The notes under the pieces are model-generated. The model saw nothing but the letters and a program-made list of their open reading frames with translations. It searched no databases and had not been told where the DNA came from. 64,000 nt of DNA, taken from assembly GCA_026008535.1 (NCBI GenBank), contig BRKX01000002.1:73119380-73183379 (forward strand), written 5' to 3'. Origin of the DNA: Perilla frutescens (Eukaryota; Streptophyta; Magnoliopsida; Lamiales; Lamiaceae). Of the stretch, positions 35,033 through 44,003 are shown piece after piece; within the stretch, counting starts at the first letter, position 1; the number at the start of each line of letters is the position of its first letter. Position numbers and translations under genes: made by a program.

Positions 35033-35366
35033 ACTTGAGAGTTGTTTGGCTAGACAAACATGTAAACTTTTTTGGAAGAACCACACCAATCAGATTTAGT
35101 GTTGTACAAACAATGCATTTCTGCTGCTTTTTAATCAAAATCAGAATTCTTATTGTTTATAGCAGCATTTCTTGTTTTTGATCTAGCAACTAGTAATTCA
35201 TCTCGGACACTATTCCTTTTTTGCTTGCAGGTAATACCTAGTGTAGTTTTATTTATAAATATATGTATCCTTTATCAATGTAATTATGGAACTAAAAAAA
35301 ATACATATTGCAATGATATTTGAAAGAAATACAAAAAAAATGTTAGGAATTAATTAAGTAAAAAAA
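35033..35366. other. 3' region of the PPR gene
   Basis: Probable 3' UTR of the upstream gene followed by AT-rich spacer; its last bases form the T-run terminator of the tRNA on the reverse strand. Confidence 0.5.
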
Positions 35367-35438
35367 AGGTCCTACCGGGAGTCGAACCCAGGTCGCTGGA
35401 TTCAAAGTCCAGAGTGCTAACCACTACACCATAGAACC
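35367..35438 (-). tRNA. tRNA-Gln (anticodon UUG)
   Basis: A complete 72-nt cloverleaf on the reverse strand: acceptor stem GGTTCTA pairing with TAGGACC (one G-U pair), D-arm with box A-like TGGTGTAGTGG, anticodon loop CTTTGAA with anticodon TTG, and T-arm GGTTCGACTCC (box B). There is no intron. Downstream on its strand a run of seven T residues (35,361-35,367) is the Pol III terminator. CCA is not encoded, as expected for a nuclear gene. This is the standard plant nuclear tRNA-Gln sequence type. Confidence 0.97.
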
Positions 35439-35827
35439 AGATGTGTTCATTTACATATTAAATTATAATATTATATATGTGGATTTCTCAAAGCTCATTA
35501 ATACCCTACACCATAGCTTTACCAAACGGCCATTAATATCCAAATCAATATCCTATTGATTAATATATGCATCAATTAATTCCTTTATTGGAAGTAAATA
35601 AAAAGAGAGTTCCCAAAAATGTATCCTATATTCCATACATGTATTAATATTCCTACAAGAAATGAAATAATAATATTCGATAAATATCAATATTTTCATC
35701 GACTCCGTCACGCATCACGCATTTCTTTAATTTTTGAGCTAACACACACACACACACTAGTAGACACAAATAAAAGCCGGAAAAAAGAATTAAGAAACTC
35801 CGCTCTCTTCGCCTGAAATCTCTCAAC
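35439..35827. promoter_or_regulatory. Upstream region of the first dehydrogenase-like gene
   Basis: AT-rich spacer ending with a (CA)n tract (35,742-35,757) and a probable 5' UTR just before the start codon; no TATA box is assigned with confidence. Confidence 0.4.
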
Positions 35828-37651
35828 ATGGCGGAAATCAATCGGAGCACCAAAGCCTACGACGTCGTGATCCTCGGCGCCTCCGGTTTCACCGGGAAAT
35901 ACGTAGTCCGAGAAGCCCTTAAATTCCTCAACGCTCCCAACTCACCCCTCAAGTCCCTCGCACTAGCGGGCCGAAGCCCGTCGAGACTATCCGAAGCCCT
36001 CAAATGGGCTGCCGGCCCGAACTCCCAGCCGCCCAAGATCCCCCTTCTCACCGCCGACACTTCGGACCCAGACTCACTCGCCCGCGTCGCGGCTCAAGCG
36101 AAGATCATACTGGACTGCGTCGGCCCGTTTCGCCTCTACGGGCAGCCCGTTGTGGCGGCGTGCGTCGAAGCGGGCTGCGACTACTTGGATATCTGCGGGG
36201 AGCCCGATTTCATGGAGAGGATGGAGGCTTCGTACCACGAGAAGGCGGTGGAGAATGGGTCGCTTGTTATTTCTGCTTGCGGGTTTGATTCTGTGCCGGC
36301 GGAGATCGGGCTGCTGTTTCATTCCCGGCAGTGGGCCGGGCCCTCGGCGCCTAACCGGGTCGAGGCGTATTTGAGCTTGGAGTCGGATAAGAGGATTGTT
36401 GGGAATTTCGGCACGTATGAATCGGCGGTTCTTGGAGTTGCTAACGCTGATAAATTGGCGGAGTTGAGGCGATCCAGGCCGAGAAGGGCCCGGCCCGAGG
36501 TATGCTTCTCTCTCTCTCTCTCTCTCCATTTTTTTTGGGGTGAAATTGGCCTTTTTTGTTTGTTTTCCTTGTTTATGTCGATGAATCATGCGATTGACTT
36601 GATCAAGACATATTGCTTCTTTCTCTTCTCTTTTTTTTAGTGAAATTGATCTTGTTGTTTGTTTTCTTAATTTGTTTATGGCAATGAGTTATGCTATTCA
36701 GCAACTTGTCCAGTATTATTGTAGAAAAAAATTATTTGTTGATTTTTTCTCAATTTGATTAAAAAAAACCTAAGTAGAGGAAATTGGCTATAGTCTAAAG
36801 TGACGAAGATGAGAAATTCTCTTTGAATTGACTATATACTAATTTTAGTTGTTGGATTGATGTTGATCTGAGCAAACATTCATTTTGTAGACTTTTGTAA
36901 TGGTGAATTTTCCAGTTAAACTTATCATCATACTCAAATGTGTCTTAAATTTTAGATTCCTGGACCAGCTCCTCCGAAGGGCGGCCCCATAATTGAACAA
37001 CAGAAGCAGCTCGGGCTTTGGGCTTTAAGGCTACCATCAGCAGACTCTGTTGTTGTACGAAGAACTCTGGCTACATTGACTGAAAATCCCCACGGTTTAC
37101 CTGGTGTGAATGAAAGTGTTGAAACCGTGAAGAAGAGGGAGGACTTCTGGTCAACCGTGAAGCCAGCACATTTTGGTGTGAAATTGGGATCAAAATCATT
37201 GCTTGGTTTATTTCCTGTTATCATGCTTGGGATGTTCTTGGCGCTTTTGAGCAAAACCAGAGTGGGAAGATGGCTTCTACTACAGTTCCCTGCAGTCTTC
37301 AGCCTCGGATGGTTCAGGAAGAACGGGCCGTCTGAGGAAGAAGTGGCGAGTGCCACCTTTAAGATGTGGTTTGTAGGACAGGGCTATTCGGACATCAGTC
37401 TAGCATCGGAGGGAAGCAAGAAGCCCGACACTGAAGTAGTCACGAGGGTAATGGGACCGGAGATTGGATATCTTACTACCCCGATAGTTCTGCTTCAGTG
37501 CGCTCTAATTCTGCTGAATGACCGCGCTGCTCTGCCTATTGGAGGAGTTTATACCCCTGGGATTGTGTTTGGCCCGACAGACCTTGAGAAACGGCTGCAA
37601 GATAATGGGATATCTTTCGATTTCATTTCGAAGAAGTCCCTTTCTTCCTGA
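35828..37651 (+). CDS. Saccharopine dehydrogenase-like oxidoreductase, copy 1
   Basis: Two exons, 35,828-36,499 and 36,956-37,651 (donor GTATGC, acceptor TTTTAG, phase 0), giving 455 residues, the length I recall for Arabidopsis At5g39410. The Rossmann NAD(P) motif VVILGASGFTGKYVV is at residues ~13-27. Other family blocks: ALAGRS, TADTSDPDSL, VGPFRLYGQPVVAACVEAGCDYLDICGE, and the conserved ACGFDSVPAEIG. A hydrophobic stretch near residues 305-322 is a likely membrane anchor; plant and animal relatives are membrane or lipid-droplet associated. The substrate is unknown; despite the name it is not the lysine-degrading enzyme. Exon 1 is very GC-rich. A second copy lies 8 kb downstream beyond two UGT genes. 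Confidence 0.93.
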
Positions 37652-37933
37652 ATACTGCTGTGTCTTTATGTAAGGTTTTGAGCATTTGCTGCAATTAAAG
37701 AACGCTTTTCTTCTTGAAATTATTCATCTGAAGTTGTGTGTTTATGATGGATATGTTTAATCTCTGTTGATTTCTTCACGTCTCATTTTGTGCAAGAACA
37801 TGAAATTAGTATATAGACAGCAAGAAAATCTTGATTATGTTTAGATGGATGCTGAAAATTTCACACACGCACTGATACACACACACACACACAAACAGAC
37901 AGAGGGTACACGATTCTTGGTAACCATCATTTG

Positions 37934-39247
37934 CTAGTTCTTGCTGCTTGTAAACATCTGCACCACTTGGTTGAAAGCCTTTTGAGAGCTCCCACCATTT
38001 TCACAGGCTTCCCTAGCTCTCTCCCTCACAAACTTAGCTGCCTTCTTGATGTTCATGTCTTCCATCATTTGCCCCACCTGTCGGCCAATTTCGTTCCCAT
38101 CGACCAACTCTTCCCCTCCGCTGCTCCATTCCTTCATCCAAATGCCCAAACCAGTCTTCTCTATAGCTTCTGCATTCATCTTTTGATCACCATGTTGTGG
38201 CCATGCCAGCATGGGCACCCCTTCCCAAGCAGCCTGCATGATGGATTGCCATTCACATTGGTTTACAAACACTCCAATTGCAGGATCAGCAAGTACTCTT
38301 TCTCGATCAACTCCCCCTCTTATTATAACTCCTTTTTTGCTTCTCTCAAAACAAGATTCACCTGCAAATTCAGTCACCCACAGGTAATGAAATCTGCATA
38401 TCTCTAGCCCTTTCTTCACTTCTCTTATTTGATCTGGTGAGATTACTTCTCGGCTTCCAAAGTCGACGTACACCACTGATTGTGCAGGTTGTTCGCTTAA
38501 CCATGGAAGATGATGGCCTTTCTGTTGCTCATAACTAGGCAGTGGCCCAACCGGGAAAAGTTGTAGAGCTCTGCTGCAGTTGAGGGCTGCTAGTGTTTCC
38601 TGCTCGAACCAGTTGAAACTGTTCAAGAGAACGCCTTTCACTTTTGGGAGTGCTCGAGCATTTGGTAGGAGGTATGCTGTTAGTAAATGATTTGTTGAGG
38701 AGTTATGCAGCCAAGCAGCAGGAATGTGGGTTTTTGGTATTGATGGCATTCCCTGCACAACAATTTCTCGAGTTGAGTTGCTGAATAAATTGGAGTCTTG
38801 AGACAACAGAAGTGGAAGATTTGTCACGAGGGCGAAAAACAGTGCTGAAGTGGTGGAAACTATGTAGAGAGGGATGTTGAGATCATCAGAGATTTGAGCC
38901 AGAGTAGCTGCTACAGCAAAGTCTGAGAATATGGCAGAAATTTGTAGAGAAGCTAGGATTGGACTTAGTCGGTAGAGTGCACGATTGATGCTTGCAACAC
39001 TAGCTATGAATGGATCGCTGATAGTGGTGTTCGAGGAGGTCTCTGCCTGTATCTCAAAATCAACAACCTCTACTCCTGGATGGTTGGCGAAGTCAGGATC
39101 AACAGCTTCAGATTGAACGTTGATGAAGGTAACTTTGCATTTGGATGATGCCATCACTACAGCCAGTCGGAAGAATGGACTCAAGTTTCCGATGCCACTC
39201 GGAAGAAAAACTAGGTGAGGAGTCTCTCTCTTGTTTGAAACTGACAT
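37934..39247 (-). CDS. UGT708-like glycosyltransferase with degenerate active site
   Basis: An intact 437-residue, single-exon family-1 UGT. It aligns along its length with the neighbouring UGT at 39,786-41,141 and with UGT708 C-glucosyltransferases as I recall them (DPF at 78-80, FGSR at 263-266). Key residues are lost: the catalytic-base His of the GMGH motif is Asn21 (GIGN, codon AAC); the PSPG box (about 312-355) lacks its first Trp (Gly312) and HCGWNS reads QCEWQS, changing the His, Gly and Asn that contact UDP-sugar. Asp109 (FSDF), probably the catalytic Asp partner, and the closing WP.HGDQ are kept. A normal glycosyltransferase reaction is therefore unlikely. It could be a recent pseudoenzyme, a regulator or an enzyme with altered chemistry. 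The stop is only ~280 bases from the convergent dehydrogenase copy 1. Confidence 0.85.
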   Translation of the reverse strand: MSVSNKRETPHLVFLPSGIGNLSPFFRLAVVMASSKCKVTFINVQSEAVDPDFANHPGVEVVDFEIQAETSSNTTISDPFIASVASINRALYRLSPILASLQISAIFSDFAVAATLAQISDDLNIPLYIVSTTSALFFALVTNLPLLLSQDSNLFSNSTREIVVQGMPSIPKTHIPAAWLHNSSTNHLLTAYLLPNARALPKVKGVLLNSFNWFEQETLAALNCSRALQLFPVGPLPSYEQQKGHHLPWLSEQPAQSVVYVDFGSREVISPDQIREVKKGLEICRFHYLWVTEFAGESCFERSKKGVIIRGGVDRERVLADPAIGVFVNQCEWQSIMQAAWEGVPMLAWPQHGDQKMNAEAIEKTGLGIWMKEWSSGGEELVDGNEIGRQVGQMMEDMNIKKAAKFVRERAREACENGGSSQKAFNQVVQMFTSSKN

Positions 39248-39785
39248 TATGATTCCTAGACACGACCAACTAAATTTGCCTTGTTTGGTGATATTTCTGC
39301 ATTAGTTCTTCAAATATGGTCTCTGCGTCCACATCTTGTTTGATAGTTGATGAATATCAATAGGAATCTGCTTCAGCATTTTGCTAGGAAACAGACAGCA
39401 TTATGTGTAATTTATTTGGTCCATGACAGATCTTTCTGAGAAATAGTTTTTTTTTTTTTTTTTGTATGTGTAATTATATATGTCGATGTCTCTTGTTATT
39501 TATATGAAATATAAAGTTCATTTATATATGGTCCCGCCATGTATTATAGATTCAACAAATTGTCTAATCTAGGAAAGTGACGTGCTTAAAAAACAATTAG
39601 AAACACATCAAGTAAACACCATATTTGCTGAAGCATGTTACTCACCATTATGACAGTGAATGTTCTCAGACAAATGAGTCACTACTATGTGTGTAGATTT
39701 TATTACAGATACGTTATGAAAATTGAATGGAGTAAGTGAGTAACAGATTACTTGGTCAGAAATCACATATCAATTGCAGCAGGCT
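39248..39785. promoter_or_regulatory. Spacer between the two UGT genes
   Basis: Upstream region of the degenerate UGT and 3' region of the intact one. A T homopolymer (39,449-39,463) is the only clear feature. Confidence 0.4.
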
Positions 39786-41141
39786 TCAGTTGCTCTTGAA
39801 TGAGTGAATTAGTTCTTGAAGCAACCTTTCGGAGCTCCCACCAATCTCTCTGCACTGCTTTGCTTTCTCCTTCACCTCCTTCGCCCTCGCCCTCAAGTTT
39901 TTGTCTCCCATGAGAGCCGTTAACTTGTATGCAATCTCATCTCTCCCGATCAATCTCTCCCCGGCCCAACCCCAATCCCTAACCCACATTCCTAATCCAA
40001 TCTCTTCGACCACCTCCGCGTTCATCCTCTGGTCTCCATGCGTCGGCCAAGCCAATACAGGTACCCCTAGTGCAGCTGCTTCTGTCACAGAATTCCATCC
40101 ACAATGGCTGATAAATCCTCCAATGGCTGGGTGGGCTAAAATCTGCTCTTGCTCCACCCATCCCTTTATAACCCTCCCCTTGGCCTTCGTTTGCTTCTCA
40201 AGAAACGTGGTGCCTACCATTGCTTCTACTTCTTCGTTATCTTCTTTGTCTACCTTACTTCCTTTCAACACCCACAAGAACTTGCAGACGCTCATTTCCA
40301 ATGCGGCTGCCAGCTCCCTTATCTGATCTTTCGGAAGAGCTGTTCTGCTTCCGAAGCTGATGTACACTACTGACTCCGGTGCTTGCTCGTCTAGCCATGG
40401 GAGATTAAGGGCCTCTCCGATCATGAGTGGCTCCAACAGCCCAACGGGGAGAATGTGTTCTACTCCGTTTCTACGCAGAGCCTCAACTGCCTTTGGTTCG
40501 AACCATTCAAATGTGTTGATCAGAGCGCCTTTCGCCTTAGACAGCGACATGATGTTTGTAGTGATGAAGTCTGCAAAGAAATCATTTGGATCGAGCAGCG
40601 GTGGGGGAACGCTTGAGAGAGGAATCTGGCCTAATACAGGTATGTCGACGCATTCTGCATTGGTGTGGTGTGGTTGATGAGAGAGATGGGCCGTGAGAGA
40701 GAAGAATCTGGCAGAAGAAGTGATTAGTAGATACGTAGGAATGGATAGGGTGGAAGCAAGGTGGCTGAGAACAGCTAGGTCTACGACGATGGAGGAGAGA
40801 GAGGATGAGAGAGTAGACAGTAGTGGTTGCAGGAGATGAAGTGAGTTGGTGATGCGTTCTGTTTGAATCAAGAAAGGATCGTTGTTGGTGAGTCCGGATT
40901 TCTTGTGAGGAAGAAGGCGAAACTCGAGGCGTTTGATGCGTGGGAATATGGTGAAGAATTTGGAGAGATAGTCTGTTTCTGCAGCGCTAACGGGTGGCTC
41001 GACGGTGATGATGGTGGTGGCGCAGCCGCGGGAGTCGAGCTCGGCCGCCAGCCGGAGGAATGGGATGAGGTGTCCCATTCCGGCGCAGGGAAATAGAGCC
41101 ACATGGGGAGTTCCGTTTTCCCATTTGCTGGCGATTGACAT
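39786..41141 (-). CDS. UGT708-family glycosyltransferase, probable C-glucosyltransferase
   Basis: A complete single-exon 451-residue UDP-glycosyltransferase. The catalytic His is H24 in GMGHLIPFLRLA and its Asp partner is probably D121 (IVVDLAV). The 44-residue PSPG box spans W328-Q371 with HCGWNS at 347-352 and ends HGDQ; the final Gln suggests UDP-glucose. NNDPF (86-90) and SFGSR (262-266) are the Asp- and Arg-containing motifs reported, as I recall, to be needed for C-glucosylation in soybean UGT708D1. Overall pattern resembles buckwheat UGT708C1, which acts on 2-hydroxyflavanones and related phenolics. Cytosolic; no signal peptide. The substrate is inferred from the family only. Start Met is placed by alignment of the PHVALFPCAGMGH segment. 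Confidence 0.88.
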   Translation of the reverse strand: MSIASKWENGTPHVALFPCAGMGHLIPFLRLAAELDSRGCATTIITVEPPVSAAETDYLSKFFTIFPRIKRLEFRLLPHKKSGLTNNDPFLIQTERITNSLHLLQPLLSTLSSSLSSIVVDLAVLSHLASTLSIPTYLLITSSARFFSLTAHLSHQPHHTNAECVDIPVLGQIPLSSVPPPLLDPNDFFADFITTNIMSLSKAKGALINTFEWFEPKAVEALRRNGVEHILPVGLLEPLMIGEALNLPWLDEQAPESVVYISFGSRTALPKDQIRELAAALEMSVCKFLWVLKGSKVDKEDNEEVEAMVGTTFLEKQTKAKGRVIKGWVEQEQILAHPAIGGFISHCGWNSVTEAAALGVPVLAWPTHGDQRMNAEVVEEIGLGMWVRDWGWAGERLIGRDEIAYKLTALMGDKNLRARAKEVKEKAKQCREIGGSSERLLQELIHSFKSN

Positions 41142-41702
41142 TGTTAGTTGGTAGTTGGTAGTTCTTCAAATTTGAAGAAAATTATTATTGTTTTATATGT
41201 TTATAGTAAGTCAATACCGAATTCAATTGAGAAATGTTGGTAGGTAAGATGAGAGGCAATGATTTATCCACACACACGTGATACAAGTATACAACCAACT
41301 ATCTAAATATTTGGGGGTTGGGGCAACCTTAGAGAGAAGAGTTAATATTTTACTGTATTTTTTAAAAATAGTAAAAAAATTATTATTAATAATATGTTAT
41401 TAAAAAAAATAAAATGATAAATATTTTATGTAGGGTGGAAGAAAGAAAAATTAATATTTTGTTTGAAAGTCAAGTTGGATGAGTGTCACTGATGAACTGC
41501 AAATTTTAAAAGATTGAGGGTTGTAGATATAAAGGGGAGAGAAATTAATATTTTATTTGGGAGTTCGGTTGAATGATTGTCACTGATGTGGATATCCTAA
41601 GTAAGGATAAAAATGTCTTAATTTTTTTTTTATATTATATATATTTATTTGGAGGCTACACAGAGAAAAATGGGGGTTGCGGATAGAATTACCTCAGGTT
41701 AG
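41142..41702. promoter_or_regulatory. Upstream region of the intact UGT gene
   Basis: AT-rich, no gene. Contains a G-box-like CACACGTGATAC (41,272-41,283) about 130 bases upstream of the UGT start codon, and a short direct repeat near 41,450 and 41,555 (TTAATATTTTRTTTG). Confidence 0.4.
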
Positions 41703-42041
41703 GGGTTGAAATTTCATGTTACACTTTCTTGTGTTTCACTTCGTGTTTCATTATCAAATTTATGGTTTTAATAATATTTATTATAAAATAAAAATTAATT
41801 ATAATATAAATAATCATAGTCAACATTTATACAAAAAAATTAATTAAAAAAATTATAGAAATAATTTTTAAAAATAAACCATAATAATGAATTATTAATT
41901 AGAAATTGAAAGTTCAATATTTAAAATAATTATAAATCCTAATTGGGTAGGGTGAACCCTAAAATACAAGAAAAACTCGTAATTTGAAAGTGTAACACGG
42001 AGCGTAACACAAAGATAGGGTATAACATGAAATTTCAATCC
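41703..42041 (-). mobile_element. Mutator-type MITE, GGRTTG family, 339 bp
   Basis: Inverted ends GGGTTGAAATTTCATGTTAC and (reversed) GGATTGAAATTTCATGTTAT; 9-bp target TCAGGTTAG (41,694-41,702) and CCAGGTTAG (42,042-42,050), one mismatch. The orientation is opposite to the next two copies. Confidence 0.8.
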
Positions 42042-42061
42042 CCAGGTTAGGTGTTACTTAT

Positions 42062-42444
42062 CACACGTAATTTTCTTGTACATTCTCTATGTTACACTCC
42101 GTATTAAATTTTTAAATTACGAGTTTTTTTTTTTGTATTTTTTTCTTCAATTTTATTTTCATGTGATTTCGTTTAATTTTATGATTGTTTTTAGGGTTCA
42201 CCCCACCCAATTAGGATTTATAATTATTTTTTAATATTTAATTATTAATTTTCAATTAATAATTCAATATTATGGTTCATTTTTTCAAAATTAGGTTCAT
42301 AATTTTTTTAATTCATTTTTTTTTGTTGATAAATGTTGACTATGACTATTTATGTTATAATTAATTTTTATTTTATAATAAATATTATTAAAATAAAAAA
42401 TGTAATAATAAAACACGAAATAGTGTACCAAGAAATTTCAACCC
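42062..42444 (+). mobile_element. Mutator-type MITE, GGRTTG family, 383 bp
   Basis: Right end (reversed GGGTTGAAATTTCTTG) and interior match the family; the left end is worn. Possible 9-bp target GTTACTTAT (42,053-42,061) and GTTACACAT (42,445-42,453), two mismatches. Confidence 0.65.
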
Positions 42445-42709
42445 GTTACACATGACTATGAATATAAACTAACATATAATGTATCTATGTGTGTGACCGC
42501 GCATGCAGCTACATGTACAATTGAGTACTGCGGTGCAAGCCATAGCTTTTGGTACACGAGTTGGTTGATGCATTTATGGATGGAGTATTTTAGAGAGAGT
42601 GCGTGTAAAGATTGGTGGGTAGAATCAATCATGCCTTAAGTTATATTTGGTGGTGCATCTCATATTTTATGATCATTAATGTACATCCTTGAATGAATGT
42701 GTGATTTTT

Positions 42710-43101
42710 GGATTGGAATTTTATGTTACACTCTCTGTGTTACATTTCATGTTACATTTTCAAATTTTGAGTTTTTCTTGTATTTTTTTTTCTTCAATTT
42801 TTTTTTTTGTGATTTGGTTTACTTTTATGATTGTTTTTAGGGTTCACCCTACCCAATTAGGGTTTATAATTATTTTTTAATATTTAATTTTCGATTTCTA
42901 ATTAATAATTCATTATTATGGTTTATTTTTTAAAAAATTATGTTTTATAAATTTTTAATTCATTTTTTTGTTGATAAATATTGACTATGATTATTTATGC
43001 TATAATTAATTTTTATTTTATAATAAATATTATTAAAACTATAAATTTGATGATGAAACACGGAGTGAAACACAATAAAGCGTAATATGAAATTTCAACC
43101 C
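42710..43101 (+). mobile_element. Mutator-type MITE, GGRTTG family, 392 bp
   Basis: Ends GGATTGGAATTTTATGTTAC and (reversed) GGGTTGAAATTTCATATTAC; 9-bp target GTGATTTTT (42,701-42,709) and GTGATTTTC (43,102-43,110), one mismatch. The clearest copy of the family. Confidence 0.82.
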
Positions 43102-43110
43102 GTGATTTTC

Positions 43111-44003
43111 CTATTTGGTTGGTTAATTTTTCTAAGTTGGAGCTTTCGCATTGATAATTACTTGAAATACAATTAGATCCATAATAAAAGGTTACGGAAA
43201 TGGCAATAAGCTATTAAGCTCCAAACATAATAGTCGAGTGGACTATTTGCACATCTGATTAATAAATAGCTTGAAACTCCCATTAGCTTTTGAAATAAAT
43301 AGCTTGACTCTTTGTTCATTGTGGTTCTATACCCTTACAAAATTTCACTGAAATAAATATATAATAAATAATTTTTTTTATGAAAAATTATATAAAAATA
43401 GGGCAAAAATTTTAAAAATTGAAGCTTGTCAATATATAAATGTATGCATATAATAAAATTAATAAAAAATACTTATTTATATATGGTGAAAGATCAAGAA
43501 TGTATTTTATGTGGTAGTAAAAATGGAGTTTATATAAAAAACGGTGAAATGTTATTTTGTTTGTATGGTTCCTCATTTTTCCACAAACATATTATTTTGT
43601 TTTTATTGTTAAAGGTACAAACATTGAAAACTAGGGACACTACTTTTTTTAGCGCAGCTGGTTCATTAGGGTGGCCACTTTTTTGCTTCCATTAAATGTT
43701 TTTCTCGATTAGTAAATAACAATTAACTATGTTTAGCTGGAAAATTTTGATTTTGATTAAATCCATTTGTTTCAAAGCACTAGGGTAGGGGGAATCTGTA
43801 AAATCCTCACTAATGGACGGGAAATCCCTACGTCACGCATTCCTAATCCTTTTGTTGACTTATGTACTTTTCACCTTTAAATTCACCGCATTATATTACT
43901 TTCTAACAACCACACAGACGTGTAATTAAAACGTACGGGGAGAGAGAGAGAGAGAGATTTAAACCGGTGAAAAAACTGTCAGCAACATATTACACATATG
44001 TAT
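43111..44003. promoter_or_regulatory. Upstream region of the second dehydrogenase-like gene
   Basis: AT-rich spacer with no supported gene; a GA microsatellite (43,940-43,956) lies ~50 bases before the start codon, probably in the 5' UTR. Confidence 0.4.

Noticed and set aside
43998..44003. Earlier ATG of dehydrogenase copy 2
   Set aside because: Copy 1 begins at the Met matching 44,004, so two extra codons are less likely.
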